64,000 bases of DNA, from positions 6,817,972 through 6,881,971 of the forward strand of contig NC_079210.1 in NCBI RefSeq assembly GCF_026745355.1, in the 5' to 3' direction. Every line of letters begins with the position of its first letter. Within the stretch, counting starts at the first letter, position 1. The notes under the pieces are model-generated. The model searched no databases. It was given only the letters and a program-made list of their open reading frames with translations, and was not told the origin of the DNA. Below, piece after piece: positions 28,084 to 39,069 of this stretch. The translations under genes and the position numbers were made by a program. This stretch comes from Beta vulgaris subsp. vulgaris. Its lineage: Eukaryota; Streptophyta; Magnoliopsida; Caryophyllales; Amaranthaceae.

Positions 28084-31000
28084 ATATCCTTTCGCTAAAT
28101 TGTCGGGGGCTGAACTCCAGAGATGCTCCGATAATACCGTATATACTCTGGTTAACATCTACAGTACGTCCGATGTTTTTGTTTTTGCAGGAAACAAAAT
28201 GTACTGTGACTCATGTACAAGGTTTGCTACATAGTACTAGACCTACTAGTGTAGTTGGTGTTGATGCTATAGGTTCTAGTGGAGGAGTGGTTGTTTTTTG
28301 TTGGGCTCCTTACGATGTGACTGTACTTAGTTCTATGTGTAATTATGTTTTTTGTAAAATCTCTGGTAATAATGGAATAATATGGTACGTTTTGTTCTTG
28401 TATGGGGAACCGAGTCATCAACTTCGGCCACTGCTGTGGGCTCACCTTCTCCACTTACTATCTCCCTATCCAGAGTTACTAATTATTGGTGATATAAACC
28501 AATTGGATCATTATGAGGACAAATTAGGCGGTGATGTTACTATAAAGGGATGGGAGGATTTCACCAATTGGAAACATGACTTGGAATTACAAGATATTCC
28601 CTTTGTGGGACCTCGATTTACTTGGACAAACAATCGAGAAGGATCAGAGTTGATTCTCGAACGTCTTGATCGGACCTATGTGTCACCAGCATGGTTAGAC
28701 AAATATCCACTTAGCTACGTCAAAAATTTTCCGATCCTACATTCTGATCATTCAGCAATATTTTACCAGACAGCACCGCCACATAATCCTCGACGCCGGC
28801 CCTATCAGTTTGAAAACTGGTGCCTCACACACTCCGACATACCCCGTATCATTACGTCTGTTTGGCAAAACCCCATTGCGAGCTTTCCTATGTACTGTTT
28901 TACCAAACATCTTTCTTTATTACGACAACAAATTAAATGTTGGTGTTTGGATCACAAGATTGTCTGGGGTATTGATTGGAAGGACATTACTGACCAGTTA
29001 ACCACTTCTGCCGTTCCTATTGACAATATTCAGCAAGGAAATGCTTTCATGAGCCAAAGACAAGAGGTATTGAATAGGGCTACTTTGGCTCATACTTACT
29101 GGTCACAACGCTCTAAGGATAAATTTATTCAGGATGGCGAACTTTCTACAAAGTTCTTTTTTAACAAGATGAAGCAGAAACAACGGTCTGCATATATTTA
29201 TCTCCTCAAAATTTCGGAAGATCAATGGACAGATGATAGTGATGTTATTTCTTCTGCAATCTTACAACACTTCAAAACTGCCTATACGCCTTCCACTTCT
29301 ACGGATCCTGATCCCGTGTATGAGGAAAATATTGGTTTATTGCTTCGAGAACTAAATCTTCCACACCTATCTGCTATCCAGCAACAACAACTCCTTCTTC
29401 ATTTTTCAGAATCAGAAGTTCATGATGCAATGTTTGGCATTGGGAATGCTAAATCTCCAGGGTTAGACGGTTCTACGGCAGAATTTTTTAAAACTCACTG
29501 GGACCTACTAGGAGAACACGTATTCCAGGCAGTTATTCGCTTCCTTCATACCGGATTCATTTTGCGGGAATGGAACCAATCGCTTATTGTCTTGTTACCT
29601 AAAGGTTCCAATCCTGAAGAGGTTAAGCAGTTTCGACCTATTAGCTTATGTAATACAATTTACAAATGTGCATCAAAATGTTTAGTCAATCGATTGCGGC
29701 CACTGCTACAAGACCTGATCAGTGAATATCAAAGTGCTTTTATTCCGGGACGCCATATGGATGATAACATTTTGATTAGTCATGAGCTCACTCATGTCAT
29801 CAATAAACACCGACGTGGCAATGTTCATCTTGCCGCCATCAAAATTGACATGACTAAGGCATATGATCGGGTTAATTGGATGTTCCTCTTACAAGTACTC
29901 CGAGCATATGGATTTCCTGAACATTGGATACGATTGATTCATCAATGTATCTCTACTGTTACATATCGGATTCTGGTAAATGGCCAGGTTTCGGAGGCTT
30001 TCACTCCCCAATGCGGGTTACGTCAGGGGGATCCCATTTCCCCGTATTTGTTCCTGTTCTGTATGGATATCTTGTCTCGTATGATAATACTAGCTACGGA
30101 AATGCGACACTTTGATGGCATCAAAGCACACAGGTATGCACCTCCTATATTACATCTTTTTTTCGCTGATGATGCTGTTCTTTTCTTCAAGGTTTCTCCT
30201 ACTTCTTGTACGAAAATTTCAAAACTTCTGGATCGTTTCTGCATGATATCGGGTCAAATGTTAAGCCTTACCAAGTCCTACGTCAAATTTAGCCCAAACA
30301 TACCGCACGTTCAAATTACTGAGTATAAAAGTATTCTCAAGTTGGAGGCTAAAAGTTCTATGGGTACATATCTCGGAGCACCAGTGGACATTCAGGGGAA
30401 AAAGACTCAACATTTCACTTATTTATTGGATAAAATCTCAAAACGTATTACTGCATGGAGTCAATCCCCCATATCCCAAGCCGGCAAGCTTATCCTTATC
30501 AATTCGATTCTCATTGCTTCACTGGCTCACATACTCTCTGTATTCTTGCTTCCTACAACCATTGCCAACAAGGTGGATGCCATGGTTGCTAGATTTTTCT
30601 GGACTAAACCTTCGAGTACAGGAATTGCATGGCGACGGAAGGATATTTTACATCTGCCAAAAGGTGCTGGGGGACTTGGACTACGTAGTGTGACGTTTCA
30701 CAACCGTGCCTTACTTATAAAAAAAGTCTGGCGTATTCATAGAAATTCGAAACTACTCATTAGCAAGGTCTTCGCGTCCACTCCGCTACATAATCATTCG
30801 CCTTTTCCTACATTACAGGCTTTAAAAAGCCAGAGATCTTGGGGAGCTCGGGGTTTACACCAAGCTGAAAAGATCCTTATTGATAATTATGCTTGGAAAA
30901 TAGGCACAAATTCAACTCTCCGCGCAGGTCAGAATAGATGGGTCAATGGCCAAAAACCGATATACAGAGATAATATTACCCTGCGCACTGCGGCTACTGT

Positions 31001-32198
31001 GACTGTTGGGTCCCTCATCTTACCGCATCAGCAAGGGTGGAATACCCCCCGACTTCATTGTCTTTTCACTCCAGAGACGACCTGTGTTATCCGAGGTTTA
31101 GAATTGCCAAGCCTGCAGGCTCACTCTGATATTCCGTACTGGCCTCACACTGCTTCGGGCAACTACACAACTAAATCTGGATACTATTTACTATCTCGAC
31201 AAAATGAAATCTGTAGCATGACACCCCCTCTGAATTCGAAATTTTTCCGGATTTTATGGGGTCTGCGCATCATGCCTAAGTGGAAGGTTTTTCTATGGAA
31301 ACTTTGGCACAACAGTTTAGCAACTGTTGCTAATCTTTCAGCTCGCGGAATGTCGGTCTCGCCTGCGTGCCCTTGTTGTGCGTTGGAACCTGAGACCTTC
31401 CAACATCTATTCAGAATGTGCCCCCTGGCTACTACAGCCTGGCAGACCAGTCAGTTGGGTATTATTTCCAACTTACTCGGTTACGTAGCTTTCAAAGACT
31501 GGCTTATTGCATGGATTTTATATCTTTACCGCATGGATGGATATTCTGGGAACCGTCTTACTGTTTTTATAGCTACCTTGTGGACGATCTGGCAGTGTCG
31601 GAATAATTTGGTTTTCAACAACGTAAGGCCTGATGGTGACATCCTACATTCACTTGCACAACAAGCAATGACGCAACATATCACCTTCCTTGCAAGGCCC
31701 ATGCTGCCTCATCAACTTATTGCTGAAGGGCCTGGTCCACCAGGATTTCTTATGGCACATTTTGGCACCTCTTTTGGCGGAGTCCCACAACTACAAATTC
31801 AGGTTGATGGTTCATGGATTTCTTCGTCATCATTAGCAGGTATTGCGTGGGTGGGAACTGATATTAGCAACCACACTCAGACTGGGGAATGCGGTTGTAT
31901 TCATGCACACTCTGCTCTTCTCACTGAAGCCAAGGCATGTCTTCAGGCGATGTTTTGGGCACATGAGCAAGGTTATAAAAAAATATCAGTGCATACAGAT
32001 TCTGAGATTATCATTCGCAGCCTACTTAAACCACTGACATATCCAATTTCGATTACTTGGACACTCTGTGATATCCGAGCGACAGCTCAACAATTTGAAT
32101 GGTGTCGTATTACAAAGGTCGATCGGTCACAGGTTCACATGGCTCATGTTCTAGCTAATCGTGCCAGACAAGGACAACTACCGTTATTCTGCTTTTAA
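28080..32198 (+). CDS. LINE ORF2 polyprotein: endonuclease, reverse transcriptase, RNase H
   Basis: An intact 1372-aa frame that copies LINE RNA at a nicked target. It starts ATGAATATC, with the ATG overlapping the ORF1 stop (ATGA, 28080-28083), which suggests coupled translation. An APE-type endonuclease occupies about 1-230 (LSLNCRGLN, LQETKC, the SDH motif near 222). Reverse transcriptase occupies about 480-760 (RPISLCNTIY, KIDMTKAYDRVNW, GLRQGDPISPYLF, FADD at about 695). A zinc-binding zf-RVT segment lies at about 1050-1120 (CPCC...FQHLFRMCP). RNase H occupies about 1240-1367 (QVDGSW, TEAKACL, HTDSEI). The usual final RNase H Asp is His here (MAHVLANRA instead of an AD-x-LA pattern), which could weaken that activity. 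Endonuclease and RT look functional. Confidence 0.95.
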   Translation: MNILSLNCRGLNSRDAPIIPYILWLTSTVRPMFLFLQETKCTVTHVQGLLHSTRPTSVVGVDAIGSSGGVVVFCWAPYDVTVLSSMCNYVFCKISGNNGIIWYVLFLYGEPSHQLRPLLWAHLLHLLSPYPELLIIGDINQLDHYEDKLGGDVTIKGWEDFTNWKHDLELQDIPFVGPRFTWTNNREGSELILERLDRTYVSPAWLDKYPLSYVKNFPILHSDHSAIFYQTAPPHNPRRRPYQFENWCLTHSDIPRIITSVWQNPIASFPMYCFTKHLSLLRQQIKCWCLDHKIVWGIDWKDITDQLTTSAVPIDNIQQGNAFMSQRQEVLNRATLAHTYWSQRSKDKFIQDGELSTKFFFNKMKQKQRSAYIYLLKISEDQWTDDSDVISSAILQHFKTAYTPSTSTDPDPVYEENIGLLLRELNLPHLSAIQQQQLLLHFSESEVHDAMFGIGNAKSPGLDGSTAEFFKTHWDLLGEHVFQAVIRFLHTGFILREWNQSLIVLLPKGSNPEEVKQFRPISLCNTIYKCASKCLVNRLRPLLQDLISEYQSAFIPGRHMDDNILISHELTHVINKHRRGNVHLAAIKIDMTKAYDRVNWMFLLQVLRAYGFPEHWIRLIHQCISTVTYRILVNGQVSEAFTPQCGLRQGDPISPYLFLFCMDILSRMIILATEMRHFDGIKAHRYAPPILHLFFADDAVLFFKVSPTSCTKISKLLDRFCMISGQMLSLTKSYVKFSPNIPHVQITEYKSILKLEAKSSMGTYLGAPVDIQGKKTQHFTYLLDKISKRITAWSQSPISQAGKLILINSILIASLAHILSVFLLPTTIANKVDAMVARFFWTKPSSTGIAWRRKDILHLPKGAGGLGLRSVTFHNRALLIKKVWRIHRNSKLLISKVFASTPLHNHSPFPTLQALKSQRSWGARGLHQAEKILIDNYAWKIGTNSTLRAGQNRWVNGQKPIYRDNITLRTAATVTVGSLILPHQQGWNTPRLHCLFTPETTCVIRGLELPSLQAHSDIPYWPHTASGNYTTKSGYYLLSRQNEICSMTPPLNSKFFRILWGLRIMPKWKVFLWKLWHNSLATVANLSARGMSVSPACPCCALEPETFQHLFRMCPLATTAWQTSQLGIISNLLGYVAFKDWLIAWILYLYRMDGYSGNRLTVFIATLWTIWQCRNNLVFNNVRPDGDILHSLAQQAMTQHITFLARPMLPHQLIAEGPGPPGFLMAHFGTSFGGVPQLQIQVDGSWISSSSLAGIAWVGTDISNHTQTGECGCIHAHSALLTEAKACLQAMFWAHEQGYKKISVHTDSEIIIRSLLKPLTYPISITWTLCDIRATAQQFEWCRITKVDRSQVHMAHVLANRARQGQLPLFCF

Positions 32199-32240
32199 AT
32201 TGTTTTGTTTACTTTATTTCCTGTACGTTTTCATGATGTC

Positions 32241-32278
<38 letters not shown>

Positions 32279-32414
32279 GCAAACAGAGGTCAACAGAGAT
32301 CAAGTTCCTATTCAATTGCCAATGAAGAGGGTTTAAAATCAACTAGGCATTTCCCAGTTCCCACTCCACTCTCCAGTCTCCACTCTAAGTCTCTAACCCT
32401 TTTCTTTTCCTTGC

Positions 32415-32446
32415 CTTTCCTTTCCTTTCCTTTCCTTTCCTTTCCT
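32415..32446. repeat. TTTCC pentanucleotide repeat
   Basis: Six or so tandem TTTCC units in a pyrimidine-rich stretch just upstream of the likely MED31 leader (about 32490-32640). It may be part of the promoter or 5' UTR. Confidence 0.85.
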
Positions 32447-33401
32447 TTGTCCTAGTGCCATTATCACCCCATTACCCAATCTAAGCCCCCTTTATACAAC
32501 AACTTCCGATAAAACTTGGATGTTCCTCTCTCTAATTCTTGGTTTTCGATATGATGATTTCCGCCATTGATGGATTGAGTTAAGCAAGATAGCAGCGGAA
32601 GGTACGCAACTCTGGAGGATCGAACACGGACCAATTACCTGGTATTGTAGCTCTGTAATCCAACTTTTTTTAAAATGTAATTAGGGTTTTCATAGTACAA
32701 GTTATGAGTTGAAATCAATTGGATTAATTTACAATTAGGATTCTAGTTTAGATCAATTTCTTGTTGATATCTAATATAATGCTATAGTAAAAGGTGTGTA
32801 ATCATATCATGTATGACATCATAAAGTGTATATTTGTTTCGAAGTTATTTGATTACTTTAACTAATCTTATTAAAATCCAAAATTGTTAGTTAAAATACT
32901 TAGGAATTCTGTTTTTTCTCTCTCGATTGGACATTTGCTCACTTCAACTATGATGAATCTTTTGTAGATTTTCAATTGTTTTTCTCGATTCTAAATCCAA
33001 GATGATGGAAGTTTTCTCCGAATACTTCTTCATACTATCATTATTATTGAGCTGACTATCACATTCTATGTGATTAGGGCATATGATCTTTGTTCGTTCT
33101 TCAGCATGCTGTTTTAGGATTATTGTGAAGGATTTGAATGTTATTTTCTGATGTACCTTTGAATCTAAGTGTTTGCAAACCCAAATGCAAGACGAAGAGA
33201 GACTCAAAGGAATTTATAGGTTAGATAAATAATGATTGGGGAAACCAAGAATATGTTCAGGGTGCAGTTGATGCCAATGGTACTCAAGTGGCGAATGTGG
33301 ATTTATAGGGGGTCTTTAGATATTGTTCATGCAATTAAGGAGAGTAATGAGGTTGAAACAAAAAAATGGTATATGAGGGATAATGATCTCTTATAGATGT
33401 A

Positions 33402-33600
33402 CTTCCTCTGTTCTTAATAATTGCAACATATAGGGTTTGCACATATTTTTAGGAGATGACAGAGATAAAGAGAGATGAAATTAGGCACCTATGTGATGCC
33501 GAGAGAGATGGAATGAAAACATAGACACCTTTAGTATGTTGCAATTAATATAGAACTTTCAAATAAGGAAAATGTTGCAATAATAAAAGAGCGGAGGAAG
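33402..33600. mobile_element. Stowaway-like MITE in the MED31 5' region
   Basis: Ends CTTCCTCTGTTCTTAATAAT and a mirror ending AGCGGAGGAAG are flanked by TA at 33400-33401 and 33601-33602. 199 bp. It lies in what is probably the MED31 5' UTR intron (about 32640-34140). Confidence 0.88.
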
Positions 33601-33654
33601 TATTGTTTTAGCCTTGAATGGTCTTTAGGATCTTGGTAATTGTATATTGGCTCT

Positions 33655-33770
33655 CTAGGAGATAGAGAGAGAGAGAGTGAGGGAGGGAGAAGGAGAGGGA
33701 GAGAGGGAGGGAGGAGGAGCAGGGAGGGGAAGAGGGGGGGGGGGTGGGGGAGAGAGAGGGGGGTAGTACT
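33655..33770. repeat. Purine-rich (GA/GGGA) low-complexity tract
   Basis: Runs of AGAGAG, GGGAGG and a G run over about 115 bp. This strand asymmetry favours triplex or G-quadruplex folding. Short Arg/Gly/Glu frames here are artefacts. Confidence 0.85.
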
Positions 33771-34184
33771 CCTATTGGATGGAGGAAGTTTTAGTTTTTT
33801 GGTTTTGAAATTGATTCAGTCAACTTGATAAAATATGAAAAAACAACAACCTTATGACGACATAAACGAGCTTAGGTTAGCCAAAATTACCACAATCGAG
33901 CCAGAGGTAGTATTAACAATGGTGCAGTGTTCAGAAGATTGTTATTTTCAACATATTTTTTAAAAGACTATAAGTCCTGGAGTGACCTATTGAAATGGTA
34001 GTACTTGGGTCATGTTCCCTTACACAACGAGATGAATGTGTAGAATGAAAATAGTTCTTCACTCAAAGATCCAGTCTTTCAAAAACTCTATATGCATTAT
34101 GTGGCATGTATGTAATCCAAACACTTTTTATTGATTGCAGACAAGCCAAAGTAGACTTTTCAGCTGATTATATTTCGTTAATCT

Positions 34185-37100
34185 ATGGCTTCTTCAAGGG
34201 ATGCCGGTGACACTGCTAACTCCCCATCCTTGTAAAGTTTCTTATCTTTTTGCCCGCTCTGCTAAGTTCTCGTTTGCACTCACAGTAAATTTCACTTTGA
34301 CACTTCTTTGCTGTCAGTCTCTGCCTGATAATGGTTTTACTATATGGTTGTTAATGTACAGGCCAAAAAATGTCTACAAGGATCAAGATGATGGTCGCCA
34401 ACGCTTTTTGCTTGAGTTGGAGTTTGTTCAGTGTTTTGCAAATCCAACTTACATCCATTGTATGTCACGTCACTTATATCTAATGAGATGAAACCTGGAG
34501 TTGTACAGTGTGAACTCTGTAAATGTCGAAGTATTTACTATGTGCAGATTTGGCACAGAATCGCTTCCTCGAAGACGAAGCTTTCATTGGCTATATGAAG
34601 TATCTTCAGTATTGGCAGCAGCCAGAGTATCTTAAATTTATAATGCAAGTATTTCTTTATATTCACTTTAATTGCTGGTTTCCTGAAAACATGTGCAGTT
34701 TGCCATTTTGCTGATTAATTATGAATTTTTTTTTTTCGGTGTGTTCATGCCTCACATTACCCTTTCTATTTTCAGGTATCCGAACTGCTTATTCTTCCTC
34801 GAGCTCTTACAAAATTCAAATTTTCGCAATGCCATGGCTCATCCTGGGAACAAGGTTAATTTTATGTTGCTTCTCCTATTAAATTGTTGGGAAGGAAAAG
34901 GAAGAAAATAATTGTTTTTGACATGTCATTGGCTGGGGTATATAAATCCTTCAAAAAGAAGGCTTTGTCCTCGTCCAAACCCTATATGACCAGTCCCATC
35001 AAGCATTCCTTTTCTAAATTTAGGCAAGAGGAGTATGACGTAACACATATATATACCAATAAATTGCATGGTTTGTGTTAGTGTATGTGCCATCATGAGC
35101 TAGTATTGATATGTAGGTTCTATGTATGTCCTACTTCCTAGTTAGAATAGTTAGTTTTACTCAGTTCTTTTAATAACTATTCTTTGTTCTTTTCGCCTTG
35201 AAAAAATATAAGTTACAAAGAAATAAGTTTAATGGTCAATTAGTTGAGATAAGTTCATATTAGAGCTACCAACTTCGTATTACAACTTAAGAGAGTAAAG
35301 CTCCTATTAAATCAGGTTAGTTCAAAAGATTGAGATTTGGGGTACTCAAAGTTGACTAGGGGAACCCAGCCTTTATTTTTTTTGTAAGTTTTAAAGCTGC
35401 ATAAGAATAAATGATACTCTACATAATTGTGTGCTTAGAAGATTGTACAAAAACTTTTAGTCTCGACTCAGCCCTAGAGCATGTGCAATGGGGCTCTCCA
35501 ACTAGCTCTCCAATTAGCTCTCCAAGGAGAGAGAAAATGGAGATCCACCTCTTACCCAACAATGAGGCTCTTTGGTGTGTTTTGGGTATCTCTCCATGGA
35601 GACACTTTGCAAAGTGGTTCTTGGGGAGATACCATTTGGGTTGAGGGAGAGATGATTCTCCAATCTGCGGGGTCTACATACTATTGCAATTACTTAAGTT
35701 TTCTTTTCTTCTTGCAACCATTTAATTATATTTTTTATAAAAATAAAAGAAAAGATTGTAATAATTATTATCCCAACAACGATAATTTTTCTTTATCTAT
35801 AAAATGAGCCTAATATTGGATATATTCATGCTCAAAATCTACGATTTTTTTGTAATATATGAAATTAAATATCAACATTCAAAATTAATATTTTTTTTAA
35901 AAAAAATTCCATGCTACATAAATTATGAAAAAGATACTTTTTTTTTTGTAATTGTATTTAATTTACATGAAAAACTTAATTTATATAACTTTGATCATAA
36001 TATGAAATGAGGTTTTTTATTGATATGAGGACCACCAAACAATGAAAAGTTGAATGAAGAGCTCTTTAGAGAGTTTTATTGTTGTTGGGTGTTTTTAGAT
36101 AGAGTTCTTGAGAGTAGCTTGAAGAGAGAGAATAGATGAGAGAGTGGAGAGATAGTTGGAGAGCCATGTACCATTGTACATGCTCTTACACCACATGAAA
36201 GTGTGGTTTTCCAAATTTATTTTCTCACCATATCTTTTCGCCTTCACTTTTTAGATTCTTCATAATCCAAATTGAGACCCACGATTTGTCTTAAAGCCCA
36301 TTCCTGTGCTGCCTGCTGGACTTGTTCATGTTGTGAGTCTAATTTGTTCTTTTGTTGACCTCCTCCCTCCTATCTCGGGGTGCTAGGGGGTTGAAGGTGC
36401 ACAAAGAATAGAATTTGAGTCACTAAGTGTGTGTGTGATCTATTTGGACTCCATGATACTTTGACAAACTTTTGTTCTGAAAAAATACTATCAGTCTCGA
36501 AGTTGTGAGCTTTCTGCAACTATTAAGGGCACAAATGGGGTGCCTGCCCAATATCAGTTCATATTTCCCCTTAACAACTAGGATTGAGGAGATGCATGAG
36601 GTTTAACATTTTTTCGGATGTCAGATTATAACATGATATCGAAATCTTTATGTTTCTGGCAATCCGATTCTCGGCCATCAAAATGATTTTTAATTGATCC
36701 GTTTGTTAAGCAATATTGGCAACAATGATAATGAATTTGTGTGATGTTGCAATGCAAGTTAAGTAATGTATGGTAATGGAACTCTACCCTCAAGTACATT
36801 ATTAAGGGTTATTTGACAATAATGTTTGCCACTGGATTGCAGACAATAAATGTTCTGCTTCAAGGATGCTCTTACATGATCTATAAATACTTGAAATTTT
36901 CAGGAATTGGCACACAGACAACAGTTCTATTTCTGGAAGAACTACAGAAACAATAGGCTGAAGCACATCTTACCCAGATCCCTTCCTGAACCTGCGCCTG
37001 TATCTCTAGCTTCAACTGCTGCTCCACCACCTCTTCCTTCTGTTATTCCTCCCACTTCTGCTCCTTCAGCTCTTTCTCCAATGCAATATGCAATCCCTCC

Positions 37101-37302
37101 TGGATCTGGTGTTTCAAAGAATGATACAAGGACTAGTGGCATTGATCGAAGAAAGAGAAAGTAAGTCTGATAGTTCCACTCTGATCCGTAGAGTACACAT
37201 TGGGCATCTTAAGGATAAACACTCGTCATTAAAAAGAATAAGAAGATGCAGTGATACTGATTATCGGCAAATGTATACAGGAAAGAAGGCCGATCATCTT
37301 GA
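34185..37302 (+). CDS. MED31: Mediator of RNA polymerase II transcription subunit 31
   Basis: Conserved subunit of the Mediator middle module, linking gene-specific regulators to RNA polymerase II in the nucleus. Coding exons are 34185-34231, 34362-34459, 34548-34644, 34776-34854, 36904-37160 and 37281-37302, totalling 199 aa. The SOH1/MED31 core is complete: DDGRQRFLLELEFVQC, NPTYIHYLAQNRFLEDEAF, YLQYWQQPEYLKFIMYPNC, FLELLQNSNFRNAMAHPGNK, then RQQFYFWKNYRNNRLKHILP. A Pro/Ala/Ser-rich plant tail ends in DRRKRKKEGRSS. The third coding intron starts with GC (AT|GCAAGT), a non-canonical but known GC-AG type that exactly restores FIMYPN. The last small exon is inferred from phase; otherwise the protein would end at RKRK. 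Intron 4 (2 kb) carries a 711-bp DNA transposon. The 5' leader probably has a 1.5-kb intron ending at 34140. Confidence 0.94.
35476..36186. mobile_element. Non-coding DNA transposon in MED31 intron 4
   Basis: The left end AGAGCATGTGCAATGG with CTCTCCAACTAGCTCTCC is mirrored at the right end by AGAGCATGTACAATGG with CTCTCCAACTATCTCTCC. The flanks CTA / TTA could be a degraded 3-bp Harbinger-type duplication, but the superfamily is not secure. 711 bp, no transposase. Confidence 0.75.
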
Positions 37303-38134
37303 TTGCTGGATATGTTACTGCTGGATTTATTCATATCTTTTCTGGGATGCAGCGTATGGCTCAACTTCTTGTAATTGAAGGTAGCTCTTCACTTTGTTTC
37401 TTTTTTTTAGCACATTAATTTTGATTTTCATCATCTGAATATGTACAACAGAACAACATCTGAAACTTAATAGTACTCGTAAAGTGCACTTTACATCGTC
37501 TTTAACTGTTGCTATCAGATTATAAGAGGTATGGTTAATTTTTCTTTGAAAAACAGTATTTAGAAGACTTAATTGACAACTGGTTTCAAAAGCATTTGTT
37601 AATATCCGAGAGCCATTAAAAAAATTGTGCACCTTAAAGCTGATAAGAAACATTGTAAAACCTAAGAACTCAGAATTTCTATTAACATGATGAGAGATTG
37701 GCCTCCCCAAACCATGCTCACATAGTATGATAGGCAAGATGGGGATGAACCCGATTGAAGAGACCTCTTTTTTTTTTTTGCAGTCTTTCTTTCTAGTTAA
37801 TATTTCTAACTGATTCATGAAGATGGCACATTTTATGTCTTGTACTTTCTTGCTCTATTCTGGTTTATACTCAAGGCCATGGACTAGTTTTTAAGCAACT
37901 ATGCGCTGAGATTGACGTGATTGCCTGGAAGGAATTAACTGGAAAAATAAGATTTATTTTTCATGATTAGGAAAGTAGGAGTTTGACTTTTCAGTTCTTA
38001 TGCTTTGTCGTGGTTAATGGTTTAGCATGGGTTATTTTTTCTAGGAGACCACAAAATGAAATATACTTTGTTTACCTTGCTTCTTCTTTTCTATTTTTTG
38101 TCTTCCTTTCCACGGTTGTTTAAATAGGAATTAT
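37303..38134. other. MED31 3' flank, no further gene
   Basis: AT-rich. It includes the likely MED31 3' UTR; nothing coding or repetitive could be recognised beyond that. Confidence 0.5.
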
Positions 38135-38142
38135 AGTTCAAT

Positions 38143-38887
38143 CTTAGTTTTAAAAAGCACCAGGCGCTAGGCAACCTTAGGCGCAAGGAAAATCGTCTTG
38201 GAAGTCCTAGGCGTGGCGACCTATGATGGGCGCAGGCAAGCACGCACTTTAGGCAGCTTTTTGGGAGGCGCAAGGCGCGCGCCTCAGTCGCTTTCAGGCT
38301 CGATGCGTGAGAAGGGAAGATCTTAGCCAAAAACCTTTTAAAAAGCAAAATTTCTTAAAAATAAGACTTATGCTTACCCTACAAAATCAAGCAAAAGCCC
38401 TCATTTGATTGCACGAATTTACTTCATTTCAACCCACTAATTGATATCCCTAATTTAAAAAACCCTAATTCGCAAACAACAAACGAATACCCAAATTGGT
38501 GGTTGTCGGTTCGACAAAAGTTGCCGGCAAGCCATCTCTGATGGCCCACGACACTTTTTGCCATCTCCGGTGGCCGACGACAGTCAGGATTCTCTATGTT
38601 CGATCCTCTCTTCTCTTTTTCTTTCTTCGACATGTGACCTACTTCCCAAGAGTGAGAAGTAGTCACGTATTTTTTTTTCTATTTTCTTTTTAGTTCTCTC
38701 GTTTTTTAACCTTCTCTCCCCTTTTTTTTATTTCTCTTTTCAGTTTTTATTTTAACCTTGTCCTCTCCTTTTTTTCCCCCTTGTGTTCAGCTTTTGATGT
38801 TCTTGCCCCTAGTCAGATTATTTTTCTCAGTAAAAACTAACCGCTTTTTTATTTTTAAGGAGTTAATGTTTATAAATACAATAGCAG

Positions 38888-38923
<36 letters not shown>

Positions 38924-39061
38924 TTAAATTATTATTGCTATGAGTATAAAATATACTCTAATTGATTTTTAAGGATTTTGGCACTAGAGGTGCGCCTCAC
39001 CTACGGGATGTGCTCGCCTTTGCCTTGTGCTTTAGTGTGCCTCGTGCCTTTTAAAACTAAG
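38143..39061. mobile_element. Non-autonomous hAT-type element
   Basis: Perfect inverted ends CTTAGTTTTAAAA / TTTTAAAACTAAG lie between identical 8-bp duplications AGTTCAAT at 38135-38142 and 39062-39069. Next to both ends are GC-rich AGGCGC/GCGCCT words (AGGCGCTAGGC, GGTGCGCCTC). A TA run sits at about 38890-38918. No transposase in 919 bp. Confidence 0.93.
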
Positions 39062-39069
39062 AGTTCAAT

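Larger units (their letters stand above)
25711..32270 (+). mobile_element. Full-length L1-type LINE with 15-bp target duplication
   Basis: The sequence AAATCATAGCAAACA occurs at 25696-25710 and again at 32271-32285, directly after a run of about 33 A at 32241-32273. This is the classic mark of target-primed reverse transcription. Between them lie a 366-bp 5' leader, an interrupted ORF1 (26077-28083) and an intact ORF2 (28080-32198). The perfect duplication and long A tail suggest a recent insertion. The 3' end lies only a few hundred bp before the MED31 leader. Confidence 0.96.

Noticed and set aside
34884..35081. A 65-codon frame read as a separate gene
   Set aside because: It starts inside MED31 exon 4/intron 4 and has no family features.
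36615..36640. A copia primer site (ACATGATATCGAAATC)
   Set aside because: Too weak a match to TGGTATCAGAGC and no LTR-like flank.
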